Shown here in pieces: positions 1 through 7,395 of a stretch of DNA of 9,782 nucleotides. The notes under the pieces are model-generated. The model ran no database searches and had not been told where the DNA came from. It worked only from the letters and a program-made list of their open reading frames with translations. This DNA is from Actinomycetota bacterium (lineage in GTDB: Bacteria > Actinomycetota > Thermoleophilia > UBA2241), in assembly GCA_026392265.1 (NCBI GenBank), contig JAPLCL010000201.1, forward strand, positions 1 to 9,782, in the 5' to 3' direction. Position numbers and translations under genes: made by a program. Position 1 is the stretch's first letter, and every line of letters begins with the position of its first letter.

Positions 1-987
1 CACGAGTTCGACGCCTGCGTGCGGAACAGCGAGAAGCACAACATCGTCGTCAGCATCAAGGAGGACTGGGAGGCGCGCAGCCTCATCAAGATGGCCGAGG
101 CTCTGGCCGGCGGCAAAGAAGAGCTGAAGCGCCGGCCGATGTTCACGGCCATCATCTGCACCGTGAGCCCGCTCCACCAGGAGCGCTTCGGCATGGACCT
201 CGCCCTGGTGCTGGCCGAGGCCGGCATCCCCGTGAGCTTCTACCCCATGCCCATCCTCGGGGCGACCGGCCCCGTCACCATCGCCGGCTCGGCGGTCGTC
301 AACAACGCTGAGTTCCTCAGTGGGGCGACTCTGGTGCAACTCGCCCACCCCGGCGCCAAGGTCATCCACGGCGGCGGCCCGACGGCGATGTACATGAGCT
401 CCGGCGCCTACGCGAGTAACTCGCCGGAGGCCCTGCTGCTGAGAAGCTGTCAGGGCCATATGGCCGACTTCTACGGCGTGCCAGCCTGGTACGGCGCCGG
501 CGCCACCACCGCCAAGGAGCCGGGCATCCAGAGCGCTTACGAGAACACGCTGGCGATGTTCATGGCCTATGCCAACGGCGCCGACGTGACGTTCGGCACC
601 GGCCTGCTCGACGGCTCACGCATCCTCTGCCTGGAGAACATGGTCGTCGACGACGAGATCATCGGCATGGTCAAGCGGATCCTGACCGGTATCGAGGTGA
701 GCGAGGAGACGCTGGCCGTCGATCTCATCAAGAAGATGGGCTTCAACGGCAGTTACCTGTTTGACAACCACACCCGCGAGCACGTCCGTGAGCTGTGGTC
801 GGCCAAGCTCGGCGAGACCGGTAGCTACGATGCCTGGAAGAACGCCGGCGCCAGGAGCACGACAGAGAAGGCGCAGGAGAAGGTGGCTGCGATCCTCGCC
901 GCCGAGCCTACGCCGTTCCCGGCCGACCTCGGCGCCGAGTTTGACGCCATCAGCGCCGCGGCGGCGCGGGTGGCCGCGGCGCAGTAG
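1..987 (+). CDS. MttB-family (trimethylamine methyltransferase-like) protein, 5' truncated by window edge, no pyrrolysine
   Basis: The reading frame is open from base 1, so this is the C-terminal 328 residues of a longer gene; the family usually has about 480-520 residues. Family members move a methyl group from methylated amines to a cognate corrinoid protein in the cytoplasm. Recognisable blocks are TSPL-like VSPLHQERFG, YPMPILGATGPVTIAG, LVQLAHPGAKVIHG, YGVPAWYGAGATTAKEPG, and VSEETLAVDLIKKMG near the C-terminus. From memory of the archaeal MttB sequence, the pyrrolysine position aligns with the alanine codon at 502-504, so this is a non-Pyl member like the glycine-betaine methyltransferase MtgB. 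The substrate cannot be told; quaternary amines are the likeliest class. It ends in TAG at 985-987, but the frame beyond encodes only a short Arg-rich tail, so this is a normal stop. No corrinoid protein or reactivase gene is visible nearby. Family assignment is firm; function is inferred. Confidence 0.9.
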   Translation, partial: HEFDACVRNSEKHNIVVSIKEDWEARSLIKMAEALAGGKEELKRRPMFTAIICTVSPLHQERFGMDLALVLAEAGIPVSFYPMPILGATGPVTIAGSAVVNNAEFLSGATLVQLAHPGAKVIHGGGPTAMYMSSGAYASNSPEALLLRSCQGHMADFYGVPAWYGAGATTAKEPGIQSAYENTLAMFMAYANGADVTFGTGLLDGSRILCLENMVVDDEIIGMVKRILTGIEVSEETLAVDLIKKMGFNGSYLFDNHTREHVRELWSAKLGETGSYDAWKNAGARSTTEKAQEKVAAILAAEPTPFPADLGAEFDAISAAAARVAAAQ

Positions 988-1004
988 GGGGCGCGCCGCG
1001 TGAC

Positions 1005-1029
1005 GAGGCCGGCGCGGCGGCGCGGCCTC
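1005..1029 (+). terminator. GC hairpin downstream of the first MttB-family gene (possible terminator without U-tract)
   Basis: Arms GAGGCC (1005-1010) and GGCCTC (1024-1029) continue, after one bulged G, into GCGC/GCGC around a 4-base loop. The hairpin begins 18 bases after the stop of the upstream gene. It is followed by a C-rich run with only scattered T, so it is not a classical intrinsic terminator. U-poor hairpins are often invoked as terminators in high-GC actinobacteria. The termination role is inferred from position. Confidence 0.4.
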
Positions 1030-1053
1030 TCCCCTTCCCCGTTCCGGGTGCGG

Positions 1054-1059
1054 TAGCAT
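1054..1059 (+). promoter_or_regulatory. Possible -10 element (TAGCAT) for the pafBC-like operon
   Basis: TAGCAT fits the TAnnnT pattern of actinobacterial -10 elements and lies 59 bases upstream of the ATG at 1119. No convincing -35 hexamer is seen 16-18 bases upstream. The mycobacterial PafBC-dependent upstream element (roughly TTGTCRGTG placed 8 bases before the -10) is also absent. If used, transcription would start inside the left arm of the adjoining stem-loop. This is weak evidence from one short motif. Confidence 0.25.
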
Positions 1060-1094
1060 GAGGCGCGGGCGGCACGGCCGCCGCCCGCGCCTCA
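1059..1094 (+). other. Perfect 15-bp inverted repeat / stem-loop upstream of the pafBC-like gene
   Basis: The left arm TGAGGCGCGGGCGGC (1059-1073) is the exact reverse complement of bases 1080-1094, with a 6-base loop ACGGCC. It lies 24 bases before the ATG of the WYL regulator. No T-run follows on either strand. It could be a U-poor terminator for transcripts from the upstream MttB gene, an mRNA structure that affects regulator translation, or a protein-binding inverted repeat. The symmetry is seen directly; the role is not. Confidence 0.5.
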
Positions 1095-1118
1095 CCCTCT
1101 ACCACCGGAGCGCCGCCG

Positions 1119-3200
1119 ATGAGCAGCAAGAAGGTCCGCGAGGAAGACCTCAGCAAGGACACCGACAAGCTCGTGCGCCGTCTCTCCCTGGTCGCGCTGC
1201 TGCTCAGCCGCCGCGGCCAGCCGGTGAGCGTCGCGCAGATCCGCGGCCGCGTCGAAGGCTATCCGACGATGACTGAGGAGGCGTTCAAGCGCCGCTTCTA
1301 CGAGGACCGCACGGAGCTCGCCGGGCTCGGCATACAGATCACTTCTGAGGCCGATGCGCAGGGTGGCGCCGGCGAGACGTATCGCCTGCCGGCCAACGCG
1401 TATTACCTGCCGGCGGTCGAGCTTAGCGGCGAGGAGCTCACGGCGCTGGCCACGTGTCTCGCCGTCCTGGAGGGCCGCTTCGCGTATTCGCAGCCGCTGC
1501 GTCTGGCGCTGCTCAGCCTGGCTCAAGGGCGTCCGGAGCTCATCGCCGACGCCGAGGTCCCGCCACTGACGGTCGTCCCCGAGACGGCCGCCCCGGCGAC
1601 CGTGCTGCCCAAGCTGCAGGCCGCCATCGCCGAACGCAAGACCGTCCGTTTCGCGTACTACGCCATCAGCCGCGATCAGAAGCTGGAGCGCACCGTCGAT
1701 CCTTACGGCCTGCAGCTGGTCGCCGGCGAGTGGTACCTCATCGGCTGGTGTCACCTGCGCCGCGCGGAGCGCACGTTTCGCCTGTCGCGCATCCGCTCTC
1801 GAGTCACCCACGCGACGCGCGCGCCCCACGACTTCGACACGCCGAAGGGTTTCAATATCGGCGCCTACCGCGACCGCCCCCCCTGGCAGCTGGCGAAGCC
1901 GGTGGGTACTGCACGCATCCGCGTCGCCCCCGAGATGGCCTGGTGGGTCGAGGCGCGCTGGGGGCACTGCGGCGCCATCGAGCGTCTGGAGGACGGCGGC
2001 ATCTTCTACGGCACGCCCTACGCCGACGCGCGGCCGCTCCTCGGGTGGCTGCTCGGGCTGGCCGACGCGGCGGAGCTCCTGGAGCCGGCCGAGCTGCGCG
2101 AGCAGGTGGCGGGGCAGCTCCGCAGCCTTGACCGCCTGCTCGACGCCGAGCCGCCGCAGGCTCCTCCACTGACGCCCGCCGGCCGCGCTGCGCCCGCCGC
2201 CGGGCGCCGCCGGCGGCGCCCGGCCAACGACTGGCGCGTGGAGGTCGACCGCTTCACGCGACTCGCGACGCTCACCACGTATCTACTGCAGAGCTGCGCC
2301 GGCGACGAGGCGCTGTTTGAGGTCGCCACCATCCGCGCCGACCTCGGCGTCTCCGCTGAGGAGCTCCGCGCCGACGTCCGCCTGCTCAACCTCGTCAACT
2401 TCGGCGGCGACGGCACGCTCCTCTACGCCGAGTACAAGGGTCGCACGAAGCTGGCCGTCTCCTGCGAGCTCGCCGGCCCCGCCTTCGCCCGCCCGGCACG
2501 CCTGTCTCCACTTCAGGCCGACACGCTGCTTCTCGCCATCGAGCTCGTCGGCGGCCAGCTTCCCTCGGCGTCGGGCGCCGTTCTGGCCGGCGCCGCCGCC
2601 AAACTTCGCGGCGTGCGCGAGAGCGCGACCTCGACGCTGGTGAGCAGCGATCTGCTCCTTCCCGCCGACGACGTGCTCGACGCGGTCAACGCGGCCATCG
2701 TCCAGCGTCGCCTGCTGGACATCGACTACTGGACCGAGGGCACCGAGCGGATCGGCCGGCGCACCGTGGAGCCGTACCTTCTCGTGCACAGCCGCGGCGA
2801 GTGGTACTACGTCTGCTGGTGCCGGACCGCCGGCGGCAGGCGCGTGTTCCGTGTGGCCACCACGAAGTCGGCGCGGCTTCTCGATGAGTGCTTCGAGCCG
2901 CGGGCCGACGTGGAACTGGAGCTCTACCGGCGCGAGGGCATTCCCGCCTCGGGGAGCTATGCGCCCCGGACCGCCACCATCTGGTACAGCCCGGCGGTGC
3001 ATCGCTGGATCGCCGAACGCCAGCCGGTGCGGCCGCTCGCGGACGGTTCGTGTCTCGCCGAGCAGCCCTACGTGGACGAGCGCTGGCTCACGCATCACCT
3101 GCTGCGCTTCGCCGACCAGGCGCGCCCGGTGGCGCCGCCGGAGGCGGTCGCCGATCTGCGCGCCACGGTCCGGCGCTTGCTGATCGTGTACGGACGATGA
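1119..3200 (+). CDS. pafBC: Fused PafB-PafC type transcriptional regulator (two HTH-WYL-WCX units)
   Basis: The 693-residue protein is a tandem of two WYL regulators. Unit 1 has a winged-helix DNA-binding region (about 16-75, with the PafB-like GYPTMTEEAFKRRFYEDRTEL), a WYL domain (about 164-230, EWYLIGW at 204-210, then RTFRLSRI) and a WCX-type domain (about 264-342). A Pro/Ala/Arg linker (about 345-370, five consecutive Arg at 363-367) leads to unit 2: HTH (about 373-440), WYL (about 517-590, EWYYVCW at 561-567) and WCX (about 616-690). In mycobacteria PafB and PafC form a transcriptional activator of the LexA-independent DNA-damage response; here both are in one chain. The ATG at 1119 has GGAG at 1107-1110, eight bases upstream. 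The stop overlaps the next start (ATGA), suggesting translational coupling. No Pup-ligase pafA is visible upstream. The architecture is clear; involvement in DNA damage is inferred from the family, and a different WYL pair cannot be excluded. Confidence 0.88.
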   Translation: MSSKKVREEDLSKDTDKLVRRLSLVALLLSRRGQPVSVAQIRGRVEGYPTMTEEAFKRRFYEDRTELAGLGIQITSEADAQGGAGETYRLPANAYYLPAVELSGEELTALATCLAVLEGRFAYSQPLRLALLSLAQGRPELIADAEVPPLTVVPETAAPATVLPKLQAAIAERKTVRFAYYAISRDQKLERTVDPYGLQLVAGEWYLIGWCHLRRAERTFRLSRIRSRVTHATRAPHDFDTPKGFNIGAYRDRPPWQLAKPVGTARIRVAPEMAWWVEARWGHCGAIERLEDGGIFYGTPYADARPLLGWLLGLADAAELLEPAELREQVAGQLRSLDRLLDAEPPQAPPLTPAGRAAPAAGRRRRRPANDWRVEVDRFTRLATLTTYLLQSCAGDEALFEVATIRADLGVSAEELRADVRLLNLVNFGGDGTLLYAEYKGRTKLAVSCELAGPAFARPARLSPLQADTLLLAIELVGGQLPSASGAVLAGAAAKLRGVRESATSTLVSSDLLLPADDVLDAVNAAIVQRRLLDIDYWTEGTERIGRRTVEPYLLVHSRGEWYYVCWCRTAGGRRVFRVATTKSARLLDECFEPRADVELELYRREGIPASGSYAPRTATIWYSPAVHRWIAERQPVRPLADGSCLAEQPYVDERWLTHHLLRFADQARPVAPPEAVADLRATVRRLLIVYGR

Positions 3201-3457
3201 CCGTCGCAAGCCTGGCCTGGATCGCCTACAAGACCGGCTGGTACTTCTACGCGCTCGGCCCTCAGATGGTGATCTGCATGCTGCTCGGGTACTTCGCAGC
3301 GCGCAGGACCGCCGGTGACCTGCTCAATTGGCTCATTGTCGGCTTCCTTGCCGCCCTGGTCCCACTCGTTGGCGTCCTCGTCATGTTCGGCCTGTGGTGG
3401 CGCGCGGGCTCCACGCTGCCGGCAGGCACACCGGCCGACGGGGAGCCGCCGGCGTGA
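3197..3457 (+). CDS. Small two-helix membrane protein of unknown function
   Basis: This 86-residue protein starts at the ATG overlapping the regulator's TGA (ATGA at 3197-3200). Its stop overlaps the GTG start of the LarA-like gene (GTGA at 3454-3457). Two hydrophobic segments are seen: about 15-34 (GWYFYALGPQMVICMLLGYF) and about 43-66 (LNWLIVGFLAALVPLVGVLVMF). They are separated by AARRTAGD, whose arginines suggest a cytoplasmic loop, and a short Pro/Ala/Gly-rich polar tail follows. The open frame extends upstream into the regulator gene, but only this start gives the tight overlap and a sensible membrane protein. It lacks the single N-terminal helix plus amphipathic helix of TatA, although tatA follows pafC in mycobacteria. 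No family is recognised. Being sandwiched between two coupled genes makes it very likely real; its job is unknown. Confidence 0.8.
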   Translation: MTVASLAWIAYKTGWYFYALGPQMVICMLLGYFAARRTAGDLLNWLIVGFLAALVPLVGVLVMFGLWWRAGSTLPAGTPADGEPPA

Positions 3458-4731
3458 GCGCCGGCCCCTGGGTCTTCTGTGGCGCGGCCCGACTGCTCGT
3501 CCCACGCGCCGATGCATTCGAGCCGCCTGCCCTCCTCGCGAGAGTCGACGACGTCGACCGCGCGGTGCAACGCGCCCTGGCCGACCCTCTAGCCGCGCCG
3601 CGCCTGCGTCAGCTGGCGCGCGGCGCCGCTACGGTGGCCGTGACCATCCCCGACGCCTCGCGTCCGTGCCCCAGCCCGGCGGTCCTCGAGCTCCTCGTCG
3701 AGGAGCTCGGCGAGGCCGGAGTCCCCGACGACGGCATCACCGTGGTCATCGGATGCGGACTGCACCGCACCACGTCGGTCGCCGAGCGGGCGGCGCTCGC
3801 CGGAAGGCCGCTGGCGGGGCGCGTACGGATCGAGGACGCGCAGGGCCTGGAGACGACGTGTGTGGACCTGGGTCTCACGTCGGGCGGCGGGCCGGTGCAG
3901 ATCGCGCGCCGCGTCGCCGCGGCCGATCTTGCCGTCACGGTCGGTGTCGTCGAGCCGCACCTCTACGCCGGGTTCTCCGGCGGCGTGAAGGGCGTCGCCA
4001 TCGGCTGCGCCGGTCACGAGACGATCGCCTGGACGCACCGCCCGGCGTTCGTCAGCGCGGCGGGCGTCGCCGTGGGGAGCCTCACGGGCAACCCCTTTCA
4101 CGAGGCCCTCCGCGAGATCGCCGCGCGCACGCCCCTGGCGTGGGCCGTCAACGTCGTGGTGAACGAGCGTGGTGAGGCGGCGGCGCTCGCCGCCGGCGAG
4201 CCGACTGCCGTACAGGCCTCGCTGGCTGAGGAGTACATCCACGCCTGGCTGCGCGCCGTCGATGAGCCCTTCGACATCATCCTCGCCGGCGTGCACGCGC
4301 CCAAGAGCCACAACTTCTATCAGGCCAGCCGCGCAGCCACCTACATCGGCCTGGCCGCCGGCCCGGCGCTCGCCGACGGCGGACTCCTCGTGGTGTGCGC
4401 CGATCTGCCCGGCGGCGCCGGCGACGGACCCGGCGAGCGCAACTTCGCCGACGTGCTGGCCGCGGCATCCTCGCCGGCCGAGCTCGTCGCGCGAGGGCTC
4501 CGCGAGCCGCTCGGCCCCGGCGGTCAGCGCGCCTTCATGATGGCCCGTGTGCTGGAGCGCTTCCGCCTGGCTGTGGTCGGCGCCGTGGATCCCGACTTTC
4601 TGGAGCCGTTCGGGGTGGCCGCGTTCGACTCCGTCGACGCGGCCGTCGCCGCGGCAGAAGCGCAGCTCGGCCGCCGCGCCCGCGTGCTCGCCGTGGCCGA
4701 CGCGATGGCCACCGTCGTCAGCCGCGGCTGA
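3454..4731 (+). CDS. larA: LarA-family nickel-pincer-dependent racemase/epimerase homologue
   Basis: The 425-residue protein belongs to the LarA (DUF2088-type) family. Characterised members use a nickel-pincer nucleotide (NPN) cofactor, covalently held by a lysine, to racemise or epimerise 2-hydroxyacids by hydride transfer in the cytoplasm. Visible signatures are DASRP (67-71, matching the DxTRP-type motif), GCGLHR with H104, and EPHLYAGFSGGVK with H169 and K179, followed by WTH with H195. The His169-Lys179-His195 spacing of 10 and 16 equals that of His174-Lys184-His200 in Lactobacillus LarA, so the catalytic set looks intact. The GTG at 3454 overlaps the preceding stop and has GGGGAG at 3440-3445; a longer frame from 3328 would bury 126 bases of the membrane-protein gene. 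Cofactor genes larB, larC and larE are not in the window. The substrate is unknown: family members act on lactate, malate, other hydroxyacids and sugar acids. Confidence 0.9.
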   Translation: MSAGPWVFCGAARLLVPRADAFEPPALLARVDDVDRAVQRALADPLAAPRLRQLARGAATVAVTIPDASRPCPSPAVLELLVEELGEAGVPDDGITVVIGCGLHRTTSVAERAALAGRPLAGRVRIEDAQGLETTCVDLGLTSGGGPVQIARRVAAADLAVTVGVVEPHLYAGFSGGVKGVAIGCAGHETIAWTHRPAFVSAAGVAVGSLTGNPFHEALREIAARTPLAWAVNVVVNERGEAAALAAGEPTAVQASLAEEYIHAWLRAVDEPFDIILAGVHAPKSHNFYQASRAATYIGLAAGPALADGGLLVVCADLPGGAGDGPGERNFADVLAAASSPAELVARGLREPLGPGGQRAFMMARVLERFRLAVVGAVDPDFLEPFGVAAFDSVDAAVAAAEAQLGRRARVLAVADAMATVVSRG

Positions 4732-4736
4732 CGACG
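4713..4736. terminator. 24-bp perfect palindrome between convergent genes, likely bidirectional terminator
   Basis: The left half CGTCGTCAGCCG (4713-4724) is the exact reverse complement of the right half (4725-4736), giving a 10-bp stem with a CGCG loop. The palindrome includes the larA-like stop codon (4729-4731) and begins 20 bases past the stop of the convergent phosphatase gene (4756-4758). Symmetry and the tail-to-tail position suit a terminator serving both strands. There is no T-run on either side, so termination is inferred from structure and place. Confidence 0.6.
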
Positions 4737-4755
4737 CCGAGCGGAGCCCTGCCCC

Positions 4756-7392
4756 TCACGGCAGCTTGATCGTCACCACCGCGCAGTCGTCGGCCAGCAC
4801 GCCTCCGGCGAAGTCCTTGACCGTCTCGAGGATGACATCTGCCAGTTCTTGGGCGGGCATGCCGAGGTGCTGCAGCACGGTCTCGCGGAGGCGCGCTTCG
4901 CCGAACAACACACCACCGATGCGCGCGTCGGTGATGCCGTCGGTGTACAGCACCACGCAGGTATCGTCGGGAAGGATGGCGCGGTTCGTCGGGTAAACGG
5001 CTCCACGGAAGATACCTACTGGGACGTTGCCCTCGCCCGGCACGGGGAATTGGCCGTGGCCGGCCAGGACGATGGGCCGCGGATGGCCGGCCACGGCGTA
5101 CTCGAACATGTGTCGCGCCACGTCGATGTAAGCGACCACCAAGGTCACGAAGGGCTGGTCGGGGGTCTGCGCGATGACCGCCGCGTTCAGCCGGGAGAGC
5201 GCTTCTCCCGGCGATCCCTCGGCGGCGTAGGCGCGCAGCATGTACCTCACGACGGCCGATTGCGCCGCGGCGCTCAGGCTTTTGCCGCACACGTCGCCGA
5301 CGATGACCATCAGGCGGCCCGGCCCCAGGGTCACCAGGTCGTAGAAGTCGCCGCCCACACGGGCCGTGTCTGTGGCGGCGCGGTACCGCACCCCGACGCC
5401 GATGCCGGGGATCGCCGGCGGCTCCATGAGCAGCGCCTGCTGAAAGGTCTCGGCGATGGCGTGCTCACGCTGATACGCCGTGGCGTTGTGCAGGCTCGCG
5501 CTGAGCTGCGCCCCAAGCGTCGCCACGAGCAGGCGGTCCTCGTCGTCGAACTCACCCTCGTGCTTGTCGGCCACCACCAGCGTCGACGCTTGCTGCGGAG
5601 CCTCGCTCTCGAGCGGTGCGAACAGCAGACCGTCGGCCTGGGCCACGACGATCGTGACGAGCTCGCCACCGGCCATGGTCTCGTCGGCCGGCGCCGCCAG
5701 GGCCTCGCGGCAGCGCACCAGGAGCTCGCTCTCGGCGACGGCGAGGCGGGCCGGCGAAGCCTCGCCCGCCAGGGCCAGCGAACGGACCGCGAGATAGTCG
5801 CCGGATCCGCTGAGCACGGCCGCGGTGCGCACGCGCAGCAGATCGACCGCCGCGTGGGCGACCTCGTCCAGGACGTCCTGAAGGTCGGCGCGGTCGAGGC
5901 GCCGGTTGAGATCGACGGCAAACGACTGCAGACGCTGGAGCCGCCGCGCCAGCCGGTCGCTTCTCTCCGCGGTGACGCGCTGCCGGTCGTACAGCCTTGC
6001 CTTGTCCACGGCGAGAGCCGCGAACCGGCAGATCGTGCGTGCCAGATCGATCTCCTCGTCGCTGAGGTCACGTGCGTCCCGGTCGAAGAGCTCGACCAGC
6101 GCGATCACGCGGTCGCGGATACGCAGGGGGATGCTGAGCTGAGTGTGGTGGCCGAGCCTCTCCAGGAGCTCGCGCTCGGCGTCGTTGAGGCGCGCATCAT
6201 CCAATGACGTGATGAGCACGGGCCGGCGGCTGGAGACGGCCAGGGCGCTGGCGGCGAAGTGGTCCAGCGGCAGTTCGCGGCCGGTCCATTCACCGTCGTC
6301 GAAGACCAGGTCGTCAAAACTCACGAGCACGCGCAGCACCCCGGCGTCCAAGTCCACCTCGTACACGTCGCAGGCGTGCATGCCGAGGGCGTCGAGAAGC
6401 CGTGTGACGACGGCCTCGAGTACCTCGGTCATGTCCAGGCTCTGGGCGAAATCGAGGCTCGAGTCGCGCACCAGTTCGAGATCGCGCCGTTTGGCGCCGA
6501 GCTCGAGCATCAGACGCACGTTGTCCACGGCGACGCCAAGGTAGCGGGCGACCTGCTCCGCCAGGCTCACCTGCTCACGATCGAAGTCGCCGGCGGCCTG
6601 CGGCCGGTTGTACACGAGCACACCGACCTCGCGATCGAGGGCGCGCATGGGCACGACCAGGACGCGCTCGAGACGCAGGCGCGCGGCAAGCGGGCCCGGT
6701 GTGGGGTCTCCGCCGGTCAGATCGCGCGCCACGGTCGTCTCCGTGCGCATGGCCTCCGCGGAGAGAGCCATGTCGCCGTACTCCGCGGCGATCTCGCGGG
6801 CGTCGACGCCGAGGCCGAACCCGGCCCGTCCGAGCCAGTAGCCGTCTTCAAGAAGGAGCAGCACTCCGGCCGTGGCATCGAGTTGCTCGCCAAGTCGCTC
6901 CAGGGCGTACTCGAGCAGCACGTCGAGGTCGTCGCGCGTGCCGCCGCTCGTGAGGATGTCCGCACCCGCCTCCGAAAGCTGGGCACGCAGGGTGGCATAG
7001 TCACTGATCGTCGAAAGGCGGCGGATGAGATAGGCGAGGATGATGAGGCCCACGCCGGCAAGGGCACCGTAGAGCAGGTAGAAGAGGTTGCTCGCCGCCA
7101 GAGCGTCCTGCCAGACCATGACGAGCAAGGTGAGCAGGCCACAGACGACGCCGGCCGCGGCCACGAGCCGCTCACGCGCCGACAGGGCCAGCAGCGTGAG
7201 GGGCACGAGGTAGAAGCCCGCCATGGTCACGGGGTGTACGCCGGCGTCGAGAAAGAAGACCACCACGATGAGGATGACGGCCGTCACACTCACGGCAATG
7301 GAATGACGCCGCAGCCAAGCCGTGCGCCGTACCAGACGCGGGTGCCGTCGCTCGGCCGAGCCATAGGTGCCTGTAGTCGACGAGGCCGTCAC
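4756..7392 (-). CDS. Membrane-anchored triple-GAF SpoIIE/PP2C-type phosphatase (RsbU-like)
   Basis: The 878-residue protein has a basic N-terminus, four predicted membrane helices (about 31-48, 55-72, 76-94, 103-123), three GAF-like sensor regions (about 155-292, 321-470, 490-635) and a C-terminal PP2C-like SpoIIE phosphatase domain (about 645-878). Metal-binding acidic motifs are present: GGDFYD (D682, D685), GDVCGK (D700), LYTDGITDA (D818) and the terminal DD (868-869), so the enzyme looks active. Family members dephosphorylate STAS-domain anti-anti-sigma factors to control sigma factors. The even helix count and basic N-terminus place all soluble domains in the cytoplasm. The GTG at 7392 is chosen because AGGAGGT lies just upstream; the frame reaches 7524 but would then overlap the AlkD-like gene. 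GDVCGKS departs slightly from the usual GDVSGKG. No STAS protein, kinase or sigma factor is in the window. The GAF ligands are unknown. Confidence 0.9.
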   Translation of the reverse strand: MTASSTTGTYGSAERRHPRLVRRTAWLRRHSIAVSVTAVILIVVVFFLDAGVHPVTMAGFYLVPLTLLALSARERLVAAAGVVCGLLTLLVMVWQDALAASNLFYLLYGALAGVGLIILAYLIRRLSTISDYATLRAQLSEAGADILTSGGTRDDLDVLLEYALERLGEQLDATAGVLLLLEDGYWLGRAGFGLGVDAREIAAEYGDMALSAEAMRTETTVARDLTGGDPTPGPLAARLRLERVLVVPMRALDREVGVLVYNRPQAAGDFDREQVSLAEQVARYLGVAVDNVRLMLELGAKRRDLELVRDSSLDFAQSLDMTEVLEAVVTRLLDALGMHACDVYEVDLDAGVLRVLVSFDDLVFDDGEWTGRELPLDHFAASALAVSSRRPVLITSLDDARLNDAERELLERLGHHTQLSIPLRIRDRVIALVELFDRDARDLSDEEIDLARTICRFAALAVDKARLYDRQRVTAERSDRLARRLQRLQSFAVDLNRRLDRADLQDVLDEVAHAAVDLLRVRTAAVLSGSGDYLAVRSLALAGEASPARLAVAESELLVRCREALAAPADETMAGGELVTIVVAQADGLLFAPLESEAPQQASTLVVADKHEGEFDDEDRLLVATLGAQLSASLHNATAYQREHAIAETFQQALLMEPPAIPGIGVGVRYRAATDTARVGGDFYDLVTLGPGRLMVIVGDVCGKSLSAAAQSAVVRYMLRAYAAEGSPGEALSRLNAAVIAQTPDQPFVTLVVAYIDVARHMFEYAVAGHPRPIVLAGHGQFPVPGEGNVPVGIFRGAVYPTNRAILPDDTCVVLYTDGITDARIGGVLFGEARLRETVLQHLGMPAQELADVILETVKDFAGGVLADDCAVVTIKLP

Positions 7393-7395
7393 GTG

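Noticed and set aside
985..1053. TAG stop of the first MttB-family gene as a possible pyrrolysine codon
   Set aside because: It lies at the C-terminus, not at the internal pyrrolysine position (which aligns with alanine at 502-504), and the frame beyond encodes only an Arg/Pro-rich tail.
2888..3196. Long N-terminal extension of the small membrane protein
   Set aside because: It is the shadow frame of the regulator gene, with Arg/Ala/Gly-rich composition; the ATGA overlap gives a better start.
3328..3453. Longer start for the LarA homologue
   Set aside because: It would overlap the membrane-protein gene by 126 bases and add residues without family resemblance; the GTG at 3454 has a ribosome binding site and matches the family N-terminus.
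3197..3457. TatA assignment for the small membrane protein
   Set aside because: Position suggested it, but there are two hydrophobic helices and no amphipathic helix or TatA-type N-terminal motif.
3543..3557. GTCGAC repeats near the LarA start
   Set aside because: They simply encode Val-Asp-Asp-Val-Asp in high-GC codons.
3687..3709. Inverted repeat with 10-bp arms and 3-base spacer inside the LarA homologue
   Set aside because: It encodes Leu-Glu-Leu-Leu-Val-Glu-Glu-Leu with the favoured CTC and GAG codons, which produce such symmetry by themselves.
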